A stretch of DNA of 64,000 nt from Klebsormidium nitens (taxonomy: Eukaryota > Streptophyta > Klebsormidiophyceae > Klebsormidiales > Klebsormidiaceae), in assembly GCA_000708835.1 (NCBI GenBank), contig DF237220.1:1-64000 (forward strand), written 5' to 3'. Both the position numbers and the translations under genes were made by a program. How positions within the stretch are numbered: position 1 is the first letter of the stretch; every line of letters begins with the position of its first letter. Positions 45,651-58,514 of this stretch are shown piece after piece. The notes beneath the pieces were generated by a model that worked only from the letters and a program-made list of their open reading frames with translations, made no database searches and was not told the DNA's origin.

Positions 45651-48600
45651 TCATCGGATGAACCGAGCGCTTGGCCAGAAGTAGCTGGCCAGACAGACCG
45701 CTCCCCTTGGGGGCCCCTCTCGGTGGGCTCGCCCGCCAGTGCCCCCCCGCCTCACCTTGTCCATCATGCCCGTGATGACGCCCGTCGACCGCTCCACGGC
45801 CTGCTTCAGCCGGTGCATCTGGGCGTCCGGCACGGGCGGCGTTCGGTGCGGTCCTGCCGGCCCCGCCCCCCGCGCCCGCGCCAGCTTCTGGGCGCGCTCC
45901 GCCAGCTCTGCCAGGGTGCCGCCCAGCAGCGGCAGGTCCGCCTCCAGGCCCACTGCACACAGGCACAACGGTCGGGGCCTCTTTGAATAACGGCGTACTT
46001 CTGACAAGAGACAGCTTGAAGCAGAATTAGGCGTCAGGAAAGCACCCCAACGCGAAAGCGGGATGCATGTAGCCGAGTCCGTCCCTGGCGGGCTGCAGCG
46101 GGCTGGCCTTCTCTGTACATCATGAGCGGTACAGGGTGCCAAGCCTCTTCCAAAAAGGAGGCGAGAAGCGGAAGCAGGACCAGCAGCGAATCTCCCGACT
46201 CTTAGAAATCTCGTGACAATTAACGGGACTTAAGATAGGCGTCCGGAAGAGGGGTGGGGTGGGTAAGGTGGTTAGGGTGAGTTGGGTTGCGGAGCGCGTG
46301 TTGATTTTGCTTAAGGATTTTAGTTTGTGTGCCCGGGTAGCTTGAATGTTGAGTCACACGCCCGTTAGGTCACATTAGAGTTGCCAGTATAATTTCCCGC
46401 CCCATACAGCGGACGATACAGGTTGGAGGGAAACGAGAGCGAGGAGGAGATGCAAGAGACATGAAACATTACTCCAAAGATGGATCGCATATCTGAGTGA
46501 TTGACAAGGTGAGAACAAAAGAGGTGCGGCACCTACCCAGCTCGCTTCTGTAGGCGCGCTCCGCTGCAGTCAAAGGCGTCCGGCTAACGATTGGCAGCTT
46601 GCTGTAACGTTGAAGCCGCCGCTCACTGCAGGCCACGGACGGATGTTAGCAGGAGTGGTACTTTGATGTCAAAGTGTGAGAGAGCAGCATCGTGCTCTGG
46701 CGATCAAGGAGAAAAGATGTGCCCCTTACACAGCTACCTCGCCTTGAAGTTCTTCCTCGATTCTGTTAGGCACTAGAAATATCGAGAAAGTTTAGACTCT
46801 GGCACCATTGGCCAGGGAGAGTGCAGGCCGAGATAGTCTGTAAACAAGCTGACAATCCATTAACAGCTGCGTTCTGACAAGAATCAAGGCTAGGCCAAGC
46901 GCAACCGCTGCGGACTACTACCCCTTCAGGACGTTCGAAGCACAGCCTTATGGGCAGAACTTCGTTCCTGCTCCGCTGCATGCGTTTCGTGCACACCGCC
47001 CAAACAACCGCTTCAGAGTTGACACTTCCCGCCACGAGGAGGAGGACGTAGGGAGAGCGCTCAAGAAAAGGGACAGAGCGAACGCCTCACAGCTCGGCGT
47101 GCTTGGCCAATGCTGCCGCCAGCCTGCCCTCGAAGCCGTCTGCTGTGGTGGCCGCCTTCTCCAGGCCTCGCTGCGCTCTCGTCGCCTGTGCACGCTGCTC
47201 CTGCGCAATCTCCGCGAGGCGCGCCACCCGCGCCGTGAGCTCGACATGGGCGCGATGCGCGTACTCGATGTACACCTCGCGCAGCGCCTTGGCCCGCGCG
47301 TGCAGCAGCAGCCGCCCCTCGTGGCTCGACGCGGCCACAGGGGGGCCCCGGGGCGCCTGCACGCAGCACGCCGTGCGGTTATGGAGTGGCCGAAACGACG
47401 CCGTGGATGTTGATTAGTAAGGTTCCGCCCTCTTTGTAGCATGGAAGAAAGCGTCGTAACAACAAACCATAACCCAGTTAGATGCAAAAAAATGTGCATG
47501 ATGCGCTGAGCTTGTGCCAGGTCGTCGTGTGCCTGCCGGGAATTGTACGACCCTTGGTAGACCACGGCGTCGCTTGTGGCCCCGGCGCCTGGGACCGAAT
47601 CTGCTCGGGAACGGCACCCAAAGCATCGACTCCACGCACACTGACGCCCAGTAGCACGGGCCAGTGCGACAACCGAGAGCAGCGACCTAAGAGCGACTCA
47701 GTATTGCGCAAGGTATCCCGGCTGACCTTGGGGATAAGCCCCTTCTTGGGCCCTTGCAAGAGCTCCGGGCTTATGGCGGGCGTCTCGGCCCCCTCCCCCT
47801 CGGGGCCCGGCAGCAGCAGTGCCGGCAGCATGGCGGGCGTCTCACTCCGCACCGAGATGACCACACAGTCGCCCCCAACGGGAGAGGCGACCAGCCACGT
47901 CTCCCCTGCCGAGTCCGACACCACGGCCAAGCCCATCAGGGGCCGAGCCTCCTGCTCATCCCCCCCGCTGACGTCCAGAAGAGAATACACGTCCGGAGGA
48001 GGAATTTTCGCCAAGTCGCGGTCGCCCCCGGCAAGGTCCGAGAAGGGCAGCCAGCGGAGCGTGATGGAGTCGACCCCCCTGCCGTGTCTGCAGAAGATGC
48101 GCTCCGGAACGAGGGGGTCCGCCGTCAAGCTCAGGGGGGCACGGAACCGGACGTCCGCAGAGAGGGCCAGGTCCGCGCTGGCCAGCAGAAGAAGGGGCGG
48201 AGCGCTCGGCGGGTCCGGAGCTGCCACGTCAGTTGCTTGAGCGACCATGGTGGCACGAGTAAGGCGGCCGTCGGGGTCGTGGGACGTCTGCGGGACGTGG
48301 TCGTAGCTCCAGGCCGGCAGGACCTCTTCCGTGAGCACGCTGACGTGGACCAGGCCGTCCGTCTGGCTCCACGCCAGCAGGCAGTCCTTGCCGGACGGGG
48401 AGCACACCAGGTGGGCCGCGCTCACGCCCTTGCGCAGGGGGGGGGCGCCAGGGCCCACAAGGGGGAGGGGGCCCTGCAGCCAGGGACGTTCTCGGTACAA
48501 GCACGCCAAAAGGACCTTTTCGCTTGGACAGATGTGTATTTTCAGCTGGGGCCCGCTCTCTGGCGTCGCGACATCAGAATAATGCTCAGAGCTTTGCGTA

Positions 48601-51258
48601 GCCGTGAGGTATGTTAGAGTTCAAGGGCACATTCGTTACCCTTTGAAGAAAACAAGCTATTGCCATGCACTGCTTGCAGCATTGTGAGCGACCAGCCACT
48701 CTCACCTGGGTGAAGCATCTTGAACGACGACGTTTAGTGCTCCGGCGGATACTTTACTGGTTCAACGTTCAGTTCGACAGGTCCACCTGTCACTACAACC
48801 GGTCACAAGCGGATTTTGAGAAGCAAAAGCGAAGTACATCAGTGCGGACTCCAACCGCTGATCCCTCACTATCGACCCCCCACCTGCAAGGCTGGCGAGC
48901 ACTCGTAGGGCACGTGTGCCCTTGCTGCAATCACCATCCCGGTGGCTGCCCTGACGGCTTCAGAGCGGGCCGGCGATGCTGACGTGGCACGCCGTTCAGA
49001 AAGGGGGAAGGTCTCGTGGAGCCAGGCCAGAGTGGCCTCCGTGAAGGGGGTCCCCTGCGAGGCACACTGCTCCATGTCGCGCACCAGGGACAGGATGCTC
49101 TCGTGGGAGAAGAGGCTGCAAGGTGACAGGGGGACTGTGAGGGAGGCAGGAGAAAGTTCGGGAGGGTGGGCATACACGTGGCGGTGTGAAGGCGGGAGCA
49201 GCCTCATTACAATGCCATCCCTGCAATCGAGCAGGCCTGGGAGGCACAGCGGAGGATCGGCAGCCACTTGCAACACCACTCCTTCACACAGTCCGCTTCA
49301 AATTGCAATGAGGACGACAGGAAGCTGGAATACTGAAAGGACACATCAATACATAGATCAATACACTATGCTCACGACATGGATGAGACCGAAAGGTCGA
49401 TGCTCAAGAGCGGCATGGTCGGTGCGAACCACTTGCTATTGTGCGCACCCTTTGCCTCGCTCACCTTCCAAAGGGGACCACGGGACACAGAGGCAGGATG
49501 GCCCCGTCGCTCCACAGGAAAAAGACCTGCAAACAACCACGAGAATTGCTGTCAACCAAGAGATTCACCGCCACGCTAAAGTGAGTCAGCCGGCCATCTG
49601 CTCTCCTTACAGAGGAGGTCCAGAGGAGGTCCAGGTGCGCCGCAGACACAAGCTGTCAAACTTTTCGCGACCTTACTTCCAGCCAGTCCCAGGTCACTTC
49701 AAATTGCAACGAAACACTTGAGACTAGACAGTAGACAGCTGCAGTGGTTTGCTCACGGTGAACTTTTCCCAGAGATGCTCCCCCCCAAAGACAAGGTCGA
49801 CTGGGCGCGCAAAGCCACGGGGTGGGGCGTGGGCCCTTTGGAGATAGTACTCCTGCTCCGGGGAGTCCTTATCCTGGGACAGGTCGAACAGGCTGCACCA
49901 CCACAGCAGGAGAGTCACGGCTCCCAGCACGTACCGGAGCAAAGCTCCATCAATGGTTTAGAGTGCGTGCACATCCCATTGAGGATACTCGGCAAGAAGG
50001 GTGACTTCAAGTCGGGCAGTGCAAAGCATCAGCTGAAAGAACCTTCTGGTCTCCAATCAAAGCAGCTTTATCGTGACTGGGTTGAAGACGGACAAGTAGC
50101 AGCCTACTAAAGGTTGCAAGAGGTTTGAATGCTGCAGAGGAACTTACCGGAAAACTCCGTCTGAGGAGAGGATTCCCAGGTGCGTATCACTGCTGGGATG
50201 CCACGCCACCCTCAGGAGCGCCGGGCCCGCTTCGCCCCCAGGGAAGATGGCCCCCGCAATGGAGTGGACGCTGCACCACAGATCCAAGCATACAAAGTCA
50301 GCAGTCTTTACGAACCGCGGAGAGCAGCGCAGTCAGTCGGCTTTTAATGCGATGCCGCGGTGCACATTCTTCCACCAATCCTGAACTTTCCTGGCTTCTG
50401 CTACCCAGCTTTTTAGAAAGCGTTGTCAGGCCGCTTCCTTAGGGGGTCAGGCTGAGCATTTGAAAGATGCCTTTCAGTCGGTGAAATGGCTCTGGCGTAC
50501 TCACGAGCATGACGCCACTTCTGGAGAGTCTGTGCCCTTGGAACTCTGTGCATCAAGCACGGCCAGAGCGGACTCCCCCACCAACGCGACGTAGCGCCCG
50601 CTGCGACTCACAGTGATGGAGACGATGGGGAAGTCAAGGGCGGTGGTGGGGACCAGCGTCTGCACAGTAAACAGGGGCAGGGGGGACCGGTTCTGCCTTA
50701 TGCATTGCAAGTGCTGATGTGTTCTGGGGACCAGGGGAGCTTTCAAGAGGCTGTTTCAAACAGCTACATAGAGTCAGGTTCTTTTGGTTTCACCAAATCA
50801 GAATGGGAAAAAGCTGGGCGACGATTGTACCACCACCCGGAAACATACTTTGCTGACATTAGCTGCACAGTGAAATCCAGAGAACCCAATCAAGGCTAAA
50901 GAATTAGCAGAACCCAAGCTCTGAAACCCCTCTCCTTTCAAGAGGATTTCTCGAGTGACTTACATGTTCACCTGTCCTAAGTGCACTGGCCAGCGGTGCT
51001 ACTTACATCGAAAGGGGAGTCATGGCTGGACGACTGTAGGGTGGCCAGGCTGCCCGAGCCCGCGTCCCGATCAACGCTAACGTAATGGAGCACACCACCT
51101 TCAGGATTCCACACGTACAAGCGCCCCGCATGGTCATATGCTGACAAGGATGGTTGCGCCACATTGTTGGCAAGCTCCCAGGCGGCATCGCTGTCAAAAG
51201 CCTCAGAGAACACCAGGTTCTCCTCGAGCTGCGGCTGCTGCCGCCCCGGCTGTGTCAT
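45651..51258 (-). CDS. NUP88: Nucleoporin NUP88 (plant MOS7)
   Basis: Ten exons in translation order: 51007-51258, 50505-50659, 50148-50270, 49757-49892, 49465-49526, 48884-49115, 47727-48473, 47091-47356, 46537-46601 and 45756-45952 (745 codons, phases close). The N-terminal half is a beta-propeller: FPIVSITVSRSGRYVALVGE, VAWHPSSDTHLGILSSDGVF, LFDLSQDKDSPEQEYYLQ, VFFLWSDGAILPLCPVVPFG, LQGPLPLVGPG and HGRGVDSITLRWLPF. The C-terminal half is coiled coil (IEYAHRAHVELTARVARLA, LTAAERAYRSEL, MHRLKQAVERSTGVITGMM). It sits in the cytoplasmic-face Nup214/Nup88 complex and regulates nuclear export; in Arabidopsis MOS7 controls nuclear levels of immune regulators. After MMDK at 45756 the true end is unresolved: reading on reaches a TGA at 45651, but a further exon is possible. 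Exon 7 uses a GTCAGC donor. Confidence 0.9.
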
Positions 51259-51368
51259 TCTTGCGCTACCTTAGACCCCGTTAGAGCCTGCTCGCTGGTC
51301 GCAGCAGAGCTGCACGCAGCATAGATCAAGCAATGGCCACAAAGCTCAAACTTCAAAATTTTCCAGCT

Positions 51369-51382
51369 GGCCCAGCTGGGCC
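51369..51382. promoter_or_regulatory. Palindromic double site-II element GGCCCAGCTGGGCC
   Basis: It contains TGGGCC in both orientations, the core bound by TCP factors in plants, and also CAGCTG, an E-box. It lies in the NUP88/FNBP4-like bidirectional promoter. The binding factor in this organism is unknown. Confidence 0.6.
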
Positions 51383-51397
51383 ACCTGGTTTTCATGT

Positions 51398-51407
51398 TTT
51401 AGGGTTT
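51398..51407. promoter_or_regulatory. Telo-box TTTAGGGTTT
   Basis: This is the exact plant telo-box (AAACCCTAAA on the minus strand), close to the site-II palindrome. Confidence 0.6.
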
Positions 51408-51580
51408 CCTTTTCCAAGTTTGCCGTTTCTGCCACAACTTCAAGAAAGACGAGTGGCACAGCGGAAGCTTTCACTGTCAGAGCTGCAGCTAGGCGTTTCG
51501 GTTATCGCCATTGGCATTCTCACCCGTGGTCCTGGACAAATTTGAAGGCCGGCAGCCGGTTGGCGGCAGGTTTGCCGATT

Positions 51581-54500
51581 ATGGGGCGGAAGCGGGACCG
51601 CAAGCAGTCTAACGCGGTGTTGGGCGGAGGCGCCGGTGGTCGTCGAGTGAAACTCGACCTTTGGACGCCTGACCCAATTGCGGAAGCAAGGAAGGCCCGA
51701 GAAGCAGCTTCTGCGGCAGCCCCTGCAGAAGCACAAGGTGCGGAGCCACAAGATGCCGCAGTGGTCAAGCATTCGCGATGATTCACGTCTCTTTGCTTCT
51801 CATGTCTATAGGATGAAATGTGAAGAGCCGGTATTTGACATGCTTTTTGTAATTGACTATTTGCAGAAGCTGCTGCTGAGGACAGGGCCCCGCTTGGAGC
51901 CCCATCTGACAATGGAGAGGCCACGACGGGAGGGCCCAAACTTGCAGAAACAGGTGGGTACAGCGGGACCCCTGAGCCCCTGTTAACCCAGTCTACTCCC
52001 TGGTCTTGCGATACCCTGCTAACAAGTGCCCTGCGCTGCGCTTCTCCTTTGCTGCGCCGCGGCAAGAGGCCGTACGCAGGCTGTGGTTCCATGCAATTGG
52101 GGCCACATCCGGCAACAGGGAGGGCTGCGACCACTGCGTCCCAAATCGGGCTGGTGGTTACGGTGGAGCGGATGCAAGTTCGCAACGGGGCAGGGTAACG
52201 TATCCCTCTCTACACCACACTGGAAATGAAGCAGTTGCTGAAAGTCCTGACAATTGTCGTGCACTGTCAAAATACTTTACGTGTTGAATGTTGTCTGCTT
52301 GACGCAACTGAAATCCCAGGTTCTCGCATCAGTGCCTCGTTGGCAGGATTGTGAGCGATTGAGAGAGGAAGTCGTTCAGAAACGGAGGATTCTCAGCAGA
52401 CAAATTGGAGATCATCTTGAACGTTTTTGCCTCTGGTCTTGGGAGCTCGCTGCCACCCTTTCAAGATGGGCATCGTGTCACTTTCTATATGTTGGAATCA
52501 AAAAGAGTTATGCAGGAAAGGAACTCTGTCAGATGAGTGCGGATCAAACCTAAAAAAGCCAGGCATGGGTAGAAAGTGCTTCGTCCTGCTTTAAGTATTC
52601 ATGTTCTCTTGAAGTTGATATGGCAGTCTATACTGTCTGCATGAAACAGAAAGTGGAGAGCCAGCTGCCCTTGACAAAAGATGGACAGCTATGATGTCCG
52701 CGGTGCTGCCTCAGTGACGTACTTCTGTGTATCCTCACATTGCCTCATGTATCTTCTTTGCAGCTCCCTCCGGTCTGCGCCACCTGATTGGTGCTTACAG
52801 TGAGGATGAAGAGGATGAGGCATCTCCCCAGGAAGAGGCAGCAGCGCCAGCTGGAGCACCAGGAGAAGACGTGGATGACAAGGTGACCCACAGCGGCAGC
52901 GGACTTTTGCTTTCTCAGTGGGAAATATGCGCTAAAGTGTGGCACGGCTGGTGCTGAAGAAAGTCCGTCTGTCGAAAGGGTTGCCTGGCTCAGACTGGCG
53001 CAAAAAGACTGGCTGTTTGAGTGGACGTTTAAAAATAAGGCAGCGTGTAGCTGTAAGAAGCCTTTGAAATGGATTCTTTCGTCAGTCTCCCTTTCGTTCT
53101 TTGCTCTTTCAGGTCAAGAGCTTTCTGGCGGAGCTTGAGACGGACGGGCTTCTGGAAGAAGGCGAAGAAGCGGCTGTGGAGGAGGACCAACAACCGACAG
53201 AAACGGGCGGTGTAACGTCAGACCATGATTCAGGGGCGGTGGCTCTTGGACACGAGGTGCAGAGAGCGGGGGGCGCTGGCGCAGGAGAGAGCGAACGTGA
53301 TGATGGGGAGGGGGAGGACGAGTTTGTGGAGGAGGGCTGGCAGGCCATCCTGGACCCGGGGAGCGGAGAGCACTACTACTGGAACACGCTGACGCTAGAA
53401 ACGACCTGGGACAAGCCCAGGACGATCAAGCGCAGGCGCGGGGGTGACCCGGCACTGGCCCCGCAGGATGAGGCGGGGGACGGCAGCGGAGTCGCTGCAA
53501 GTGTCGAGCCAGGGGAAGCCGGACAGGGGGGCCAAGTGGAGGAGCAGGAGCAGGGTGGGGAGACGCAGCCTGAAGGCCCTTCCGTACTAGAGACGGGCAG
53601 GGAGGAAGGCAGTGAGGGTGGGCTGAACACTGGTGAGAAGAAAGGACGGCTCTTGGAAGGAATCACTGCAGAAGGTTTGGGTGCGGACAGGGAGGAAGGG
53701 GACGCTGCTGGCCCTCTGCCATCGAAAGAGGATGTTCTCGAAAGTGTGCCCAGCACCGCAGAAACAGATGGTGCCGTGACACAAGGAAGGGTCTTGGACG
53801 ACGAAGCGCTCCCTGCGGTCCAGAGAAAGGTCGTAGAAGTTGGGGCCACTTCTGATGAAGCCATCGATTCTGGGGATACCTCAGAAGCATCCGACAGCGA
53901 GGATCAAGTGGACGAAGATGGTCATGCAGCGGATGCTAGAGAGGCAGGGCCTCAGGCGAGGGGACAGGGGAGCACAGGGGAGCGCGAGCGGGTCCCTGGG
54001 AGTGTGGTTCGGGATGACGAGAAGACGAGGAGCGAACAGGAGGAGCTGGTCAGCGGTCTTCTGCAAGAAGGGGCGGCACTGGTGCGGCGCCTGCAAGAGC
54101 GAGCAGGGTAAGTGGCGACTGAAAGATTCTGCCTTTCTATGTGATGACAAAATTGAAGTAGAATTGTTTGCCAGAAGTTTCTCCTACTTGTGATAACGGT
54201 TGGCCGCTTCTGTGGCAATTGGTCTGTGGGCTCTTTGGACCTTACTAGTTTGTTTAGGACGGAAATATCTCTTTCCTTACCAAAGCCTGCACTCGTGGGT
54301 CTCGAGTCACTGGCAACTCAGGACCTCTCTCTGAAGGCAGGGATATGCCACTCTCCAGGAGCTGCCTCCTTGTGGATTTAAGCTCTGTCCGTTTGTTGTC
54401 TTTCTCCAAACACTCCACCCCGAATCGAGAACTGATATTATACTCGTATGGTGAAATCGAAGAATGTTCTGCGTGGCTCAAAAGACAGTTAATTAAGACT

Positions 54501-57500
54501 CGGGCCAGCCGCAGATGTCGTCACATTTGATGTCAAACACGAAGTCCTTGGTTTGGTTCCTCCCAGCAGGCCGTCTTTAGCGCATGTCTCCCCGTTGGCG
54601 CGCTTGGCCATCCAGGCGGAGACGGTGTCCTCTCTGGCGTTGAAACTGCAGACCGCCAACAGTGCAAACACGATTTGGGCCCGCATCTGTGAGCAGCTTT
54701 TGCTTCTCTCTGCGCGTGCCACCGAAATGGAGGGCATGGCAGAGGGCGGGCGTGGTACTGGCCGCACAGAAGGAGAGACGCAGGGAGGCTCTGATGGGCC
54801 GCACACGGACGAAGAGATTGAGGCGCTGCTTGAAGACGTGGAACCAAACAGGGAAGAAAACTTCAGGGATCGAGAGACACGGCCAGAGAGCTCCGGAGCC
54901 ACGGGCATGAGGCTGTTTCCGATTCCTTATCGGGGCGTGCCACTCACGGGAAGTAGTGCTGGAGAGGGAAGTACAAGCGGGATGACTCCAGAGGTTGGGT
55001 CGGCCCAGCTTGGTGGGCAAGAGGAGAGAACGCCGTCAAAGGCTGAGCTGTTGCAGAGAAAGACGGCAGACCTGCAGAAGCGGATGGCTGCCATCCAAGC
55101 GTTCAAGACGCCCGCGAGCGAGCCCCCAGCCGAGGCCACCGCCTTGGTTGGGCTTGCCGGCTACGGGTCCGAGATGGAGGATGGGGAGATCGCACCCTCG
55201 GACGAGGCCCCCACCTCGGAAGGTGCCAGGCCCGCCAGCCGCAGCGGCCGGTCAGAAAAGCCGTCGGGGGAGGACGACATGGGGATTGATAACACCGAGG
55301 GGCGGCCAGAGGCCGGGGTGGGTGCGCCGGGGCAGCTCCGCAGCACGCTGCAGCAGCTGCTGGCGCTGGGGGCCTCTCTCCACGAGCAGTCGGGACAAGG
55401 GGCTACCAGGGGGGTGGGGACTAGTCCTACCCCACCGCCAGGGGCTGCTGCCTACCCCGAAGCGAGTCTCTTCACGCCCCAAAATCCGTATCCGAACCCG
55501 CCCCCGATGCCGTATAACGGGGCGGAAGCAGCGCCTGAGCCACCGTCGTACGACCCTTTTGCCGAGGCCCACCCCCCGCCGCCCCCAGCCAGCCCTCCAC
55601 CCGAAGACACGTGGCCAGCTCAGCCGCCCTTCCCTCCCGAAGAGGCGTTGCTTCTGGAGCCTCAGCCCCCTCTCAGCATAGTCGAAGCTGCGGTGGTCCC
55701 CGTAGTGGAGCCTCCACAGGTGCAAGGCCCCGTTCTATTCGCGCCTCCAGTGCGTGTGGCTCGGCCGTTGGAAGCGGTGCCGAAAGTAGAGCAACCCAAA
55801 TCGGTCGCCGAAGCAGCCGCGGCAGCAGCAGGAGCAGCAGCGGGCTCGCGAAAGGGTGAGCGAATATCTCGAAGGGGCTAGCTACCGCTGGTGTTTCCAT
55901 GCACGCACCGTTCGGATGGGATCAGGAAGGCCGCTTCCCCATCATGGAGGCCTCCTAATGGAGGGGCTGCCATGCTGGTCCTGGTTGGTTCGGCCGTTTA
56001 GCTGGTTCGTCATTGCTCCCTTGAAGGGTCTATTGCAAACTGGCTGATGACAAGGGCCCGACTAGCTTCTGCTCTCTTGCCGAAGTGTTTCCTTATTCGA
56101 CCTCGTGTTTACCGTGCAGCCAAGCCGAAGAAGCCCGCATCTGCTCCTGTCGGGCGGGGGCTGTCCTCCGCCAAGAAGGTGTCGTCGCTCATGGACAAGG
56201 TGGGCCGTACACCCTGCCACCACGGGGTGTTGAACAAGATTGCCGGCGTCAGCCGGAGATCTTGCTGCATTGCCGTTTCTTATGCTGGCAGGCTCTGAAG
56301 AGTTGTTTCGGCAGCTTTACCGAAAGACACTATCATTGCGATCCGAAGCCGTCTTAATATCGTCAGCAGCCTTCGCATCATACTTCCTGCTTTCAAACGA
56401 ACTTAAGGCAGATTTGAAACTGTACATGTCAACCTTTGAAGGTGCTGAGGCAAAGGAGCTCCTCGCTTCAGTGTTTGGAGGCACAGTGACTGTCGTCATA
56501 TGTCTGTAGACGATATTACGGGACCCCTCGTTCATTTCCCCCATGTTTCGGGTGCAGTGGAAGGCGGCGGCCCAGGATGCGCAGCCCCGCAAGGAGGGCC
56601 CTCTCTCTGCTGAGGAACTGGAGCGGCAAAAGGCCGCGGAGCTCGAGGTGAGGCCGCAGCCGGCACAAGGAAGGAAGCTAGCGCCTAGGTGCCAAGAGCA
56701 TCACTGTGCATTGTGCCCTACTGACTGGCCGGATTTGGCAGCTGTCAAAGGAGGCGGTTGCTTTCCACGCGACGTTCGCCACGTTTATGTTCGATACGAG
56801 CCGTCTTTCCGACGGTTGTCGTTTGTTTGGCTTTGTTCCTCACTTCCACCAGTACGGTACGATCTTCTGTTTGGTCCTAAGCGACCCCGTTTGCGTCTGT
56901 CCTCCATTGGCCTCTAAAGGCTGAAGAAACCGCTTTGGACACCTACGACGACAAGACTAAAACCGAGGAGGGAACAGGTAGTCACCTGGTTGCTCTGCCC
57001 GCAACCTTGCAGGAGTGGAGGCGGCAGCAGATTGCCAGCGGGGAAGCCGATAAGAACGCCAACTTTGCGCCAGTCGAAGGGGACTGGTGAGAAAGCACTC
57101 CGCGTGTAGCATCCGGCATCCTACTCCCTCCTGTGTTGGCGCGTGCTTTGAACGAAAGCCTTCACTTGTTACGCATCCGCTTTGTTCGTGATGCTTATAG
57201 CACTCACGAAGCTACTGAAGGCAGCGAATCCAGTTTCCTGGGCCCGCGCGTTGGTGCAAAGTAAGCTGATCACACGTGTGCGATCACATTCAGAGTATTG
57301 CTGTGCTACATTTTTAGACAAAGAAGCATTTGTCCTTCTTCCTGGACCTTGTATAAGCTGGTAAAGTTCCTTGGTTGCAGGCGGAAGCGCGTGAAGAAGG
57401 CGCAGAAGCAGGCCGAGAGGGAGGCGCGCCAGGCTGCGGCTCCCAGCGTCAGTCCGCCGCACGCGGACAAGCCCGACCTGGCGGCTCTCGCGAAAGGGCT

Positions 57501-57949
57501 GCAACCGGGCTGGCAGGTGAGCAGTCCCGCCGTTGCCGGTGCTTGGCTACCGAACCGTATTCTGCTTCGCACTACACGTTCACTTCGTTGATTGAGGTAG
57601 CGCGAGGGTGATGGCGTGTCAAAGATGTGCAAGCTGTGGCGAGGGTGGGGAAGCTCGGCAGCACTTCAAGTGTGCAGCGAATCATCTGCTCAGGTTTGCG
57701 GGATAAGAACGGAAGCTTGCCTGGCGTTGCTCTTGCGACGTTGTCGGAAAGGGGAAGGCCAACGGAATCTGCCTCTTGGAGTTACGACTCAAGGGTTGAT
57801 GTCTGAGTTCCTTTCACATCTTCGACGATTGCAACGGACTCAAGCGTCGCTTCTTCCTGCTGCAGCCGTTCTTGGATCCAGGCTCAGGTGACGTGTATTA
57901 CGGTAACCTGCGAACGTCCGAGACGACATGGACAAGGCCGGCCGGGTGA
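51581..57949 (+). CDS. FNBP4-like protein with two WW domains
   Basis: Ten exons: 51581-51737, 51867-51953, 52764-52882, 53113-54107, 54567-55855, 56120-56199, 56558-56647, 57013-57086, 57381-57516 and 57866-57949 (1036 aa, phases close). The start is the ATG at 51581 (MGRKRDRKQSNAVLG, basic). The LIGAY acidic motif (SGLRHLIGAYSEDEED) follows. WW1 is at about residues 195-228 (GWQAILDPGSGEHYYWNTLT, TTWDKP). A very acidic Glu/Gly-rich region comes next, then GRPSLAHVSPLARLAIQAETV, RLFPIPYRG and a Pro-rich stretch (about residues 740-830). The C-terminus has KKVSSLMDKWKAAAQDA, EWRRQQIASGEADKNANFAP, KPDLAALAKGLQPGWQ and a second WW at the very end (FLDPGSGDVYYGN, TTWTRP). Animal FNBP4 binds formin proline motifs through its WW domains, and several WW proteins of this type associate with splicing; the partner here is unknown. 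Confidence 0.9.
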
Positions 57950-58514
57950 CACGTGACTTGCGGGTAGCCGTCCTTGACATTAACTGTCGGTCCGACTCGG
58001 AACTGTCGGAATTGGAATTGTACGTCGGAACTGTCGGAAGTTGGAACTCACGTCGCTGTAGCTGGCCGTACTTGCACGATGGGTGTGACGTCCAAAATCC
58101 TGTACTACCTAGGCTGTAGAGCTAGGTCCTAGTCCTCGCTCAAATATGTACCTACAGTGATTTTATTGTCACTGTCAGTGTCAGTATTCGATGTCAACAG
58201 CACTACTTCTGTTGGCTGGTTTCCGAGTTCGCGCACTATGTTACTATATACCATAAATAGAAGCGAACTTGTCTTACCTAGCGTCTTGCTTCGTCTTCTT
58301 GGTAGCTGTTGCTCAGCTCTTGTTGATGAGCTCGTGAATGTTGGTGAGACTGGGTCCTAGCAACTCGGAGGACTCGGGAGCCGCTTTCCCAGCTGCCCGG
58401 GTACATTGCAATCACATTGCAGAGGGAAATCTCCCCCAAAGCCTCCTTCAACCTTGTCGAAAGAAGCAAGCCTGCGGCAACAAGTGACGGATTCATTCAG
58501 AGATTCTGTGCAAA
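57950..58514. other. Gap between the FNBP4-like and PLC-like genes (same strand)
   Basis: No coding sequence is supported. A 28-bp-period direct repeat (57997-58046) lies near its left end. The promoter of the PLC-like gene should be here. Confidence 0.45.
57997..58046. repeat. Direct repeat of about 21 bp at 28-bp spacing
   Basis: TCGGAACTGTCGGAATTGGAA (57997-58017) recurs as a near-identical copy at 58025-58046, and each copy contains two internal GTCGGAA-like words. Confidence 0.85.

Larger units (their letters stand above)
51259..51580. promoter_or_regulatory. Compact bidirectional promoter of NUP88 and the FNBP4-like gene
   Basis: Only 322 bp separate the two start codons. The interval holds a 14-bp palindrome GGCCCAGCTGGGCC (51369-51382), which places the plant site-II core TGGGCC on both strands, and a telo-box TTTAGGGTTT (51398-51407) 16 bp away. 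The telo-box plus site II pair is a known signature of plant housekeeping and proliferation promoters. Confidence 0.65.

Noticed and set aside
45372-45986. Plus-strand ORF of 204 codons
   Set aside because: It is opposite the last NUP88 exon and follows its codon periodicity in the wrong frame.
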